Source: an uncultured Bacteroidota bacterium
GTDB lineage: Bacteria; Bacteroidota; Bacteroidia; Chitinophagales; Saprospiraceae
Assembly: GCA_903933805.1 (NCBI GenBank)
Contig: CAIZLM010000107.1
Coordinates: 1-52,016, forward strand
DNA length: 52,016 nt
Direction: 5' to 3'
Part shown: in pieces, positions 15,794-23,689 of the stretch
Layout of the letters: each line of letters starts with the position of its first letter
How positions within the stretch are numbered: position 1 is the stretch's first letter
Translations under genes and position numbers: made by a program
Notes under the pieces: generated by a model
What the model saw: the letters and a program-made list of their open reading frames with translations, nothing else
Told to the model about the DNA's origin: nothing
Databases searched by the model: none

Positions 15794-18724
15794 ATGAAAA
15801 AAATCTCCACGCTCTTTTTTCTCTTCTGCATTTCAATGGCGGTATTTGGCCAAAATAGGGTCATTACCGGTATCGTCACCGATATTTCAGGCCTTTCTCT
15901 CCCGGGCACGACCGTACAAATACCCGGTACGACCATGGGCACCACCACCGATGTCAATGGCAAATACAGCATCAGTGTCAACGGAGGGTCCCTGCGTTTC
16001 AGCTACACAGGGTTCGAATCTCAGGAAATTGCCGTTGGTAACCTATCCACCATCCATGTGCAATTGGTTGAATCTGTTGTCAACCTCAACCAAATCGTCG
16101 TGATCGGTTACGGCGCCCAAAAGAAAAAAGAACTCACCAGTGCCGTTGTCATGGTGGATGAAAAATCCATTAAAAACAGGCCTATGGTTTCTGCCGCAGA
16201 AGCGCTGCAGGGCAAAGCCGCCGGCGTACAGGTGGTACAACCTTCCGGCAAACCAGGGGGCGATATCTCCGTGCGGGTACGGGGCGCCACCTCCGTTCTG
16301 GCCGGAAATGAACCCTTGTACGTGGTGGATGGCGTACCTACCACGGATATCCGCGGCCTTAACCCCACCGATATTGAATCCATGAGCGTGCTGAAAGACG
16401 CTTCCTCCGCCGCCATTTACGGTGCGCGCGCTGCCAATGGCGTTGTGCTCATCACAACCAAACGCGGAAAAGAAAACACATCCGTCGTGCGTTTCAATGC
16501 CTACTCAGGTGTTTCCAATTTGCGAAAACCCCTGGAGGTCCTGAGTACCAAGAAATACCGGGAACTCATCGAAGAAATCATCCCGGGCAGCCTAGACCCT
16601 GCTGCAACGGCTTATACCAACTGGAGCGATGAGGTATTTGGTTTGGGTAAAACACAGAGCTACCAACTGGCCTTTTCCGGTGGTTCGGAAAAATCTCAGC
16701 ACCTGGTGTCGTTGAGCTACCTCAACAACGAAGGCATCGTTCGCCCCGCCAAATTCGACCGCATTTCTGTGCGCATGAACCTCGACAATGCCGTGAATAC
16801 GTGGCTGAAAATCAGCACCAACATCAATGCCCTACACTCCAAAACAAAAGATACACCCGATAACGCCAGTTCAGGCCGGGGCGGGGTCATCATGAGTGCG
16901 CTCAATACGCCACCTTTCTTACACATCTACAAAAGCGACGGCTCCGGACAATACGATCCCAACCCCTTCCAACCCTCCTGGGAAAATCCGGTTGCCTATA
17001 TGGAAGGCCCCGATCAAACACAAACAGATCTTCGACTTTTTGGCAATGTCAGCGCCACAGCAACCGTCTTGAAGGGCCTTGACCTGAAAACCAACGTCGG
17101 AATAGACCTGAACAACCACCAATGGGATTATTATCTCGACCCATTCCGAACCAATTACGGCCGAAACCAAAACGGCATCGGCCGCTCCGATAAATCCAAT
17201 GCCAGCACCTGGCTGTGGGAAAATACCGCGCACTTCGCCCGTTCTTTCGGCAACCACAACCTTGGCCTCCTCGCAGGTAGTAGCATTCAAAAGTTTCAAT
17301 GGAATGACTCCTATATCCAAGGCAACGACTATCCAGCAGATGTATCTGTAACCACCCTGAATGCCGCCAACAGCGTATTCGGTAACACCTCCAAACAAGC
17401 GTGGTCGCTGGCCTCGTTTTTCGGACGTGTCACCTATGACTACCAAAGCAAGTACCTCTTTACCGCTTCTGTACGCCGCGATGGATCTTCTAAGTTGGCC
17501 CAACACTGGGGTACCTTGCCGTCCTTTTCCGCCGGGTGGCGTATTTCCGCCGAGCCTTTTATGAAAGATGTTAAAGTCATTGAAGACTTGAAAATCCGAG
17601 CAGGATGGGGCAAAAACGGCAACCAAGAAGGTATTCCCAACTACGCACGATACGGACTGGTGTCTTACTACCGCCGTACATCAACCAATCCACTCTCCGG
17701 ACCAGCATCGGTTCAGACAACCTACGGAAACCCCGATTTGCGCTGGGAAACCACCGCCCAATCCAATGTCGGCCTCGATCTATCCCTCTGGCATGGCCGC
17801 GCAACATGCACCGTGGATGCCTACCTGAAAAAAACAGACAACGTGCTGCTCAATGTCCAACTGTCTAATTCACTGCCCATTACCAGCATTCAAACCAATG
17901 CCGGAAAAATTGAAAACAAAGGGGTTGACATCAGTTTCGCAACGGTCAATCTGGTGAAAAAATTCAAATGGAACACGGAGTTTAACATCTCCTTCAACAA
18001 AAACAAGGTCACCGAACTGCAATACACCGACGTGTACTATTTCGGCCGGATTTACAGCAACAACTCAGATGTGTGTATCGTAAAAGTGGGACAGCCGCTC
18101 GGAACGTTCTTCGGATACGTGTCAGAAGGTGTTGACCCTGAAACCGGTAACCTGACCTACAAAGACGTCAACAACAACGGCATCTTCGATCCGGGTGACA
18201 GAACTGTCATCGGCAATGCTCAGCCAAAATTTGTGTACGGTATCACCAATTCCTTTACCTGGAAACGCTTCGACCTGAATTTGTTCTTTCAAGGCAGCTA
18301 CGGCAACGATGTGTACAACGCAACACGCATCGACCTCGAAGGTATGTTCGACAGCAAAAACCAATCGGTCGCTGTCCTGCGCCGCTGGACACCAGACAAC
18401 CGCATCACCGACATACCCCGGGCCATTGGCGGCGGCAAAGTGGACAATGTGCGCAATTCCACCCGATTTGTGGAAGACGGTTCTTACCTCCGCCTTAAAT
18501 CCGTCACCCTCACGTATAACTTCCGCAGCGAAAGACTCAAAAATATCGGCATCAACCAACTCGCGGTGTACACCACCGGACAAAACCTGCTGACATTTAC
18601 CCAGTACTCCGGCTTCGACCCGGAAGTAAACGCATTCGGACGCAGTGCAACGGAACTCGGGATCGACTACGGTACGTACCCGCAAGCCCGCACACTAACG
18701 GCAGGCGTCAACGTGGAATTCTAG
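15794..18724 (+). CDS. SusC/RagA-family TonB-dependent outer-membrane glycan transporter
   Basis: From ATG 15794 the product has 976 residues; the frame opens 9 codons earlier, but the signal peptide MKKISTLFFLFCISMAVFG fixes the start. Residues about 22-100 form the carboxypeptidase-regulatory-like domain (GIVTDISGLSLPGTTVQIPGT). Then come the SusC signature around VVIGYGAQKKKELTSAV, the plug domain (VRGATSVLAGNEPLYVVDGVP; SMSVLKDASSAAIYGARAANG) and a 22-strand barrel ending in an aromatic residue (GVNVEF). It imports oligosaccharides across the outer membrane using TonB energy, capped by the SusD partner encoded 172 bp downstream. The substrate, inferred from the linked GH30 enzymes, is probably a beta-glucan. 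Confidence 0.96.
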   Translation: MKKISTLFFLFCISMAVFGQNRVITGIVTDISGLSLPGTTVQIPGTTMGTTTDVNGKYSISVNGGSLRFSYTGFESQEIAVGNLSTIHVQLVESVVNLNQIVVIGYGAQKKKELTSAVVMVDEKSIKNRPMVSAAEALQGKAAGVQVVQPSGKPGGDISVRVRGATSVLAGNEPLYVVDGVPTTDIRGLNPTDIESMSVLKDASSAAIYGARAANGVVLITTKRGKENTSVVRFNAYSGVSNLRKPLEVLSTKKYRELIEEIIPGSLDPAATAYTNWSDEVFGLGKTQSYQLAFSGGSEKSQHLVSLSYLNNEGIVRPAKFDRISVRMNLDNAVNTWLKISTNINALHSKTKDTPDNASSGRGGVIMSALNTPPFLHIYKSDGSGQYDPNPFQPSWENPVAYMEGPDQTQTDLRLFGNVSATATVLKGLDLKTNVGIDLNNHQWDYYLDPFRTNYGRNQNGIGRSDKSNASTWLWENTAHFARSFGNHNLGLLAGSSIQKFQWNDSYIQGNDYPADVSVTTLNAANSVFGNTSKQAWSLASFFGRVTYDYQSKYLFTASVRRDGSSKLAQHWGTLPSFSAGWRISAEPFMKDVKVIEDLKIRAGWGKNGNQEGIPNYARYGLVSYYRRTSTNPLSGPASVQTTYGNPDLRWETTAQSNVGLDLSLWHGRATCTVDAYLKKTDNVLLNVQLSNSLPITSIQTNAGKIENKGVDISFATVNLVKKFKWNTEFNISFNKNKVTELQYTDVYYFGRIYSNNSDVCIVKVGQPLGTFFGYVSEGVDPETGNLTYKDVNNNGIFDPGDRTVIGNAQPKFVYGITNSFTWKRFDLNLFFQGSYGNDVYNATRIDLEGMFDSKNQSVAVLRRWTPDNRITDIPRAIGGGKVDNVRNSTRFVEDGSYLRLKSVTLTYNFRSERLKNIGINQLAVYTTGQNLLTFTQYSGFDPEVNAFGRSATELGIDYGTYPQARTLTAGVNVEF

Positions 18725-18737
18725 GCACAAAGTTGAG

Positions 18738-18826
18738 AAAGGCGCGAAGAAATTAAAGCAGTATGTCAGCAAAGGATACCATGTTTTGAGGCCGTGAAAA
18801 ACGTTTTATATCACCTTCGCGCCTTT
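18738..18826. repeat. Perfect 12-bp inverted repeat with long loop between susC and susD
   Basis: AAAGGCGCGAAG (18738-18749) is the exact complement of CTTCGCGCCTTT (18815-18826), separated by 65 nt. In the transcript this would close a large hairpin just after susC and 70 nt before the susD start. It may stabilise or separate the two messages. No T-run follows the right arm. Confidence 0.6.
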
Positions 18827-18896
18827 GACACACCCCGCTTTGCGTCCGCCAGCCCGAGAAATAAAAATGCTCTTTGTACAACATAAAAGAACAAAC

Positions 18897-20360
18897 ATGA
18901 AACTTTACTTTTCAATAATTGCCGTTGTCGCTGCTCTTTTGTTCCAATCTTGCGATAAGTTTTTAGAATTGGAGCCTGCCTCTGAAGGCATTGCCGTCAC
19001 GAACACCTCCTCGGATTCAACTTATTACAAATCCGCGTCGGAAGTAGAAGCTGCCTTGGCGGGGGTGTACGCCGATTTTAAAAATGAGTATTACCAATTG
19101 GATTACTTCGTAAACGGTGACGCGCAATCTGATGATGCGTATGCTGGCGGCGACAATCCTTCCAATTTTCAAATTGATGACTATAAGCTCGACGCCACCA
19201 ACTCAAATGTAAGCCGTGATTGGGCCTATCTATACGCCACCATTGGCAAGGCCAACACGGTGATCAACAACGTATCGTCCGTGAGTGACCCAGCGCTGTC
19301 AGCCGATCGAAAATCGGAAATTATAGGGGAAGCCTCTTTTATCCGCGCGTTCATGTACTTCCAGTTGGTACAACTCTGGGGCGATGTTCCTTTGCAATTG
19401 ACAGAGGTGAAAACCATCAGCGCAAACAACCTAGATGCCATATATGCCATTATTTTTCCAGCTCGGAATGCGCAAGCAGACGTTTACCGGCAAATCATCG
19501 CCGACCTGGAAACAGCATTGGCACGTGTCCGTACCACTGCTCCCCACAAAGGCTTTGCGACCAAGGGCGCTGCAAATGCCCTACTGGCGAAGGTATATGC
19601 CACACAACAACCGCATGATTGGTCGAAGGTGAGTGCCCATTGCGATGCGGTCATCGCAGGCGGATACTCCCTGCTACCCGATTACGATCAACTGTGGAAC
19701 AATCAAAACGAGAATTCCGCGGAGGCAATTTTTGAAATAAACTACAATGGCGGAATCACCGACGGCAACTGGGGCACCAAAATATTCCGCGGATTGGATT
19801 GGAAAAAATTCAACCTACCTTCCAACGACCTGGTACAAGCATTTGAAGCAGCAGGCGACACCAAACGAAAAAATGCATCGATCGTATTTCAGGATGTTTC
19901 CGGTAAATGGTCTGACCAACACTGGCCACAAACCCACTACCCCTTCATCAACAAATACCGTAATTTCAACGAAGGCAGCAACCAAAACTACATTTTCATC
20001 CGATTGGCCGATATCCTGCTCCTGAAAGCTGAAGCACTCAACGAACTCGGCGACCAAGCAGGTGCAGCCACCTTGGTCAACCAGATCCGTACCCGCGTCA
20101 ACCTCGCCAATACCACGGCTACAACACAAGCCGATATGCGGCTTGCCATTGAAAAAGAGCGGAGACTCGAACTGGCCTTTGAAGGGCTCCGTTGGTTCGA
20201 CCTGAAACGTACAGACCGTGCCAGCGTTGTGATGGCTGCTGCAGTCGGGGCCAACAATGAAAATCTGGGATACAACCTGACCCCCAATCGGTTGGTTTGG
20301 CCCATCCCTCAAGCAGAACTCGACAAAAATACGAAACTCACCCAAAATGACGGGTATTGA
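18897..20360 (+). CDS. SusD/RagB-family surface glycan-binding lipoprotein
   Basis: The ATG at 18897 gives a 487-residue lipoprotein (MKLYFSIIAVVAALLFQSC, lipobox FQSC); the frame's earlier ATGs do not precede a signal. SusD landmarks are the N-terminal CDKFLELEPASEG, a TPR-like helical core (SEIIGEASFIRAFMYFQLVQLWGDVPL is diagnostic), the C-terminal YIFIRLADILLLKAEALNELGD, and RLAIEKERRLELAFEGLRWFDLKR near the end, which closes with the usual LVWPIPQAELDKNTKLTQNDGY. The protein sits as a lid on the SusC barrel at 15794-18724 and captures oligosaccharides outside the cell. Confidence 0.96.
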   Translation: MKLYFSIIAVVAALLFQSCDKFLELEPASEGIAVTNTSSDSTYYKSASEVEAALAGVYADFKNEYYQLDYFVNGDAQSDDAYAGGDNPSNFQIDDYKLDATNSNVSRDWAYLYATIGKANTVINNVSSVSDPALSADRKSEIIGEASFIRAFMYFQLVQLWGDVPLQLTEVKTISANNLDAIYAIIFPARNAQADVYRQIIADLETALARVRTTAPHKGFATKGAANALLAKVYATQQPHDWSKVSAHCDAVIAGGYSLLPDYDQLWNNQNENSAEAIFEINYNGGITDGNWGTKIFRGLDWKKFNLPSNDLVQAFEAAGDTKRKNASIVFQDVSGKWSDQHWPQTHYPFINKYRNFNEGSNQNYIFIRLADILLLKAEALNELGDQAGAATLVNQIRTRVNLANTTATTQADMRLAIEKERRLELAFEGLRWFDLKRTDRASVVMAAAVGANNENLGYNLTPNRLVWPIPQAELDKNTKLTQNDGY

Positions 20361-20418
20361 TCGGCGACCTTTTAGGCCGCTGAATACTTGGATAACTGCG
20401 ATAAATATTCTAACTATG

Positions 20419-20453
20419 CTTCGGTTACGCCCCTTTTGAGGACGTAACCGAAG
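20419..20453. repeat. 11-bp inverted repeat upstream of the first GH30 gene
   Basis: CTTCGGTTACG (20419-20429) and CGTAACCGAAG (20443-20453) are perfect complements with a 13-nt loop, between the susD stop and the GH30 start at 20471. It ends 17 bases before the ATG, where it could affect translation or processing of the message. No U-tract follows. Confidence 0.6.
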
Positions 20454-20470
20454 ACACAACGTGCTCCGTC

Positions 20471-21904
20471 ATGAAAAAAAACAATCCGTTGATATTCTCC
20501 TTCATAACACTCTTTCTGGCCATGTTAGGCTGTTGGAATTGTTCTACCATGAAGGATGAAACACAGGAACCTACGCCAACGTATCCCGTCGGCGTATGGA
20601 TTACTTCCGCAGACAAGACAAACCTGCTCTATGCCAGAACACAGGATTTTAAAAGCACCGTGGACGATCGCTTCCCAATCATCAAAGTAGACACGACACA
20701 AGTATTCCAAACCGTTGATGGTTTTGGTTACACCCTGACCGGTGGCAGTGCCAAACTCCTGCGCAACATCGCACCCGCGGAGCGAAATGCGTTGCTGAAA
20801 GAACTTTTTGGTTCAGAACAACATAGTATCGGAATCAGTTACCTGCGCATCAGCATCGGAGCATCAGATTTGGACGAGTCCGTGTTCAGCTATGACGACT
20901 TGCCAACGGGCCAAACAGACCCGTTGCTGCAGTATTTCAGCCTGTCAAAAGATACCGTAAACTTGATTCCAATCCTGCGGGAGATTCTAGCCATCAACCC
21001 AAACATCAAGATTATGGCGTCCCCTTGGAGTGCACCGGTTTGGATGAAGGACAACGGCAACAGCGTGGGCGGAAACCTTAAAACACAGTACTATGGGGTG
21101 TATGCCCAATATTTTGTTCGATACATCCAGGCGATGCAAGCACAGGCCATCCCCATAGAGGCCGTAACACCACAAAACGAACCCCAACACGGCGGCAACA
21201 ACCCCAGCCTGGTCATGTCGGCAGCCCAACAAGCAAATTTTATTAAAAACCACCTCGGACCGGCATTTCGCTCCGCCAATATTCACACAAAAATAATCAT
21301 TTGGGACCACAACTGCGACAATCCAAACTACCCCATTACCATTCTCAACGACCCCGATGCCAAGCAATTCATAGACGGTTCCGCATTTCACCTGTACAAC
21401 GGCGATGAAAGCGCATTGTCACAGGTACACAACGCTCACCCCGATAAAAACCTCTATTTCACCGAACAATGGACCGGTGGAAACAGCGATTTTAGCAGCG
21501 ACCTAAAGTGGCACATGAAACACGTCATCATCGGCACCATGCGAAATTGGAGCCGAATCGCCCTAGAATGGAACCTCGCCAACGACCCAGATTTTAACCC
21601 CCATACTCCCGGCGGCTGCTCGCTCTGCCTAGGTGCCCTAACCATCAATGGCCAAACCATCACCCGCAATGTGAGCTATTATATTGTCGCCCAAGCAACC
21701 AAATTTGTCCCACCAGGCTCCGTCAGGATTGGCAGTAATATTACAGGTCAACTGCAGAATGTCGCCTTTCAAACACCCGAAGGCAAAAAAGTACTCATCG
21801 TGTTAAATGAGGGTACCAACCCCGAATCTTTCAATATCCAGTGCGGAGAACAATGGATTGTGTCAACCCTGAATCCGGGAACCGTCGGCACCTTTGTCTG
21901 GTAG
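20471..21904 (+). CDS. Glycoside hydrolase family 30 lipoprotein (glucosylceramidase-like, probable beta-glucanase/beta-glucosidase)
   Basis: The 477-residue product has a short lipoprotein-type leader (MKKNNPLIFSFITLFLAMLGCWNC) and a GH30 (beta/alpha)8 barrel with its associated beta side domain. The expected carboxylates are E237 in TPQNEP (acid/base) and E332 in YFTEQW (nucleophile). Other family blocks are VDGFGYTLTGGSA near the start, ISYLRISIGASDLDE and MASPWSAPVWMKDN. Family members cleave beta-1,6-glucan, glucosylceramide or beta-glucosides by retention. In a SusCD locus with a PKD lipoprotein the likely substrate is a beta-1,6-linked or branched beta-1,3/1,6-glucan such as laminarin or fungal-wall glucan. 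The ATG at 20471 follows the hairpin at 20419-20453. Confidence 0.93.
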   Translation: MKKNNPLIFSFITLFLAMLGCWNCSTMKDETQEPTPTYPVGVWITSADKTNLLYARTQDFKSTVDDRFPIIKVDTTQVFQTVDGFGYTLTGGSAKLLRNIAPAERNALLKELFGSEQHSIGISYLRISIGASDLDESVFSYDDLPTGQTDPLLQYFSLSKDTVNLIPILREILAINPNIKIMASPWSAPVWMKDNGNSVGGNLKTQYYGVYAQYFVRYIQAMQAQAIPIEAVTPQNEPQHGGNNPSLVMSAAQQANFIKNHLGPAFRSANIHTKIIIWDHNCDNPNYPITILNDPDAKQFIDGSAFHLYNGDESALSQVHNAHPDKNLYFTEQWTGGNSDFSSDLKWHMKHVIIGTMRNWSRIALEWNLANDPDFNPHTPGGCSLCLGALTINGQTITRNVSYYIVAQATKFVPPGSVRIGSNITGQLQNVAFQTPEGKKVLIVLNEGTNPESFNIQCGEQWIVSTLNPGTVGTFVW

Positions 21905-21988
21905 TCACTGCTTACGTCTGGTGATTATCATCAACACCAAGTGGTTGTGAATGAAATACGATTACAATCAAATCATCAAAATCACTTT

Positions 21989-22153
21989 GTAACTGGTTAG
22001 CGTGGTCGCGACTGAGACAAAAAAGGGACCATTTTTTGCCAGACGAAGCGGATTTTTGCAGGCCGTAGCAGCGCGCTACGGTCAAAAAAATATGCGAACC
22101 ATGGCGGAAAATGGGCCTTTTTGAGCCAGACAGCGTGCCTCCTAATCAGTTAC
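21989..22153 (+). repeat. Long-form dispersed palindromic element between the two GH30 genes
   Basis: This 165-bp copy begins GTAACTGGTTAGCGTGGTCG and ends GTGCCTCCTAATCAGTTAC. The centre holds a perfect 7-bp inverted repeat, CCGTAGC (22063-22069) and GCTACGG (22075-22081). On both sides lie complementary-looking T-rich and A-rich blocks (GATTTTTGCAGG against GTCAAAAAAATATGC), so the full element can fold into one long interrupted hairpin. It occupies most of the 300-bp gap between the GH30 genes. No obvious flanking duplication. Confidence 0.85.
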
Positions 22154-22204
22154 AATAACAGTCTATTTCATTCATCCGGGTATGATCCCACTTATTTCAA
22201 CGCT

Positions 22205-23629
22205 ATGAAACACCTGCTACTCCTTTTTTTGGGCGCAATATCCATGATGGCACCAGCACACGCACAAACTGACCGCAGTGCCAAGGTGGTCACAACGGCA
22301 GAAAACACCGCCTTTCGGCTTACCGAAACAACCACACCGGCGTTTACCACACACGGTCAACCTTTTGAAAACGAACCCTTTGTCTTTGTTGATGCTTCCA
22401 AACAATTCCAGACCTACCTCGGCATTGGAGCAGCACTGACCGACGCCTCGGCCGAAACATTCGCAAAACTGCCCAAAGCGCAACAAGACGCTTTTCTAAC
22501 CGCCTGTTTCGACAAACAAAAAGGTGTCGGATACAACCTGGTTCGCACCACCATTCACAGTTGCGATTTCTCAAGCGGCAGTTATACCTACGTGGCAGAA
22601 GGCGATAAAGCCCTCGCAACGTTCAATGTCAAACACGATGAGCAATACCGCATTCCTTTCATCAAAAAATCAATCGCCGCTGCCGGCGGAACCCTGAAAA
22701 TGTTCGTCAGCCCCTGGAGCCCTCCGGCCTGGATGAAAGACAACAACAACATGCTTCAAGGCGGCAAGCTAAAACCTGAATACTACCAGTCATGGGCCAA
22801 TTACTACGTAAAATTCATACAAGCTTACGAAAAACTAGGCATTCCAATTTGGGGACTTACCGTACAAAACGAACCCATGGCCAAACAAACCTGGGAATCC
22901 TGCATGTACACCGCTGAAGAAGAACGGGATTTTATAAAAAATTTCCTCGGACCAACCCTGTGGAAAAATGGCATGAAAAGCAAAAAACTCATCGCTTGGG
23001 ACCACAACCGCGACCTGCTCTACCAGCGCGCTGCAACCATCTTAGGCGACCCGAAGGCCGCAAAATACGTGTGGGGAATCGGATTTCACTGGTACGAAAG
23101 CTGGACGGGCGCGCCCACTCCCGGCAATGTAAAATTGGTGTCGGAGGCATTCCCCGACAAACAATTGCTGCTGACAGAAGCCTGTAACTACCCCTTCAAT
23201 TGGGACAACCTGGACCAATGGAAATGGGGCGAACGCTATGGCAGTGAAATGATCAGTGACTTCAACAATGGCGCAACTGCTTGGACAGACTGGAACATTC
23301 TGTTGGACGAAACGGGCGGGCCCAACCACGTCAAAAACTTTTGCTTTGCGCCTATTCACGCTGATACCCGCGATGGATCACTGCATTTTATGAATGCCTA
23401 CTACTACATCGGACATTTCTCCAAGTACATACAACCGGGAGCACGCCGTATCGCATGCTCATCCAACCGCGCACAGCTGCAAACCACCGCTTTTAAAAAT
23501 CCAGACGGCAGCATTGCCGTTGTCGTGATGAATGGCGGAGATACCAAAGTAGATTATTTGCTGTACACCGGTGGCCAGGCAACCACCTTGACCAGCCTGC
23601 CCCACTCTATTGTGACCTTGATACTTTGA
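22205..23629 (+). CDS. Secreted glycoside hydrolase family 30 enzyme (second copy)
   Basis: The start at ATG 22205 gives 474 residues with signal peptide MKHLLLLFLGAISMMAPAHA; the frame extends upstream only through the palindromic element. GH30 blocks are FQTYLGIGAALTDASAE, VRTTIHSCDFS, MFVSPWSPPAWMKDN, TVQNEP with acid/base E223, and LLTEAC with nucleophile E325. The C-terminal beta domain ends NGGDTKVDYLLYTGGQATTL. It is clearly paralogous to but diverged from the enzyme at 20471-21904. This one is released by a type I signal rather than being lipid-anchored, so the pair may divide work between cell surface/periplasm and a soluble pool. Confidence 0.94.
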   Translation: MKHLLLLFLGAISMMAPAHAQTDRSAKVVTTAENTAFRLTETTTPAFTTHGQPFENEPFVFVDASKQFQTYLGIGAALTDASAETFAKLPKAQQDAFLTACFDKQKGVGYNLVRTTIHSCDFSSGSYTYVAEGDKALATFNVKHDEQYRIPFIKKSIAAAGGTLKMFVSPWSPPAWMKDNNNMLQGGKLKPEYYQSWANYYVKFIQAYEKLGIPIWGLTVQNEPMAKQTWESCMYTAEEERDFIKNFLGPTLWKNGMKSKKLIAWDHNRDLLYQRAATILGDPKAAKYVWGIGFHWYESWTGAPTPGNVKLVSEAFPDKQLLLTEACNYPFNWDNLDQWKWGERYGSEMISDFNNGATAWTDWNILLDETGGPNHVKNFCFAPIHADTRDGSLHFMNAYYYIGHFSKYIQPGARRIACSSNRAQLQTTAFKNPDGSIAVVVMNGGDTKVDYLLYTGGQATTLTSLPHSIVTLIL

Positions 23630-23642
23630 CGCTTGACTATCC

Positions 23643-23689
23643 CTAGTGCCGCGTCCAGTCAATGGCCCATAAATTGGACACGGTACTAG
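23643..23689. terminator. Hairpin between the convergent GH30 and SprE-like genes
   Basis: CTAGTGCCGCGTCCA (23643-23657) pairs with TGGACACGGTACTAG (23675-23689) with two mismatches and a 17-nt loop. It spans the 56-bp gap and overlaps the stop codon of the minus-strand gene (23686-23688). A shared bidirectional terminator is the natural reading, although no long T-run flanks it. Confidence 0.55.

Noticed and set aside
22121-22204. N-terminal extension of the second GH30 enzyme
   Set aside because: The extra residues are encoded by the palindromic element; the signal peptide begins at ATG 22205.
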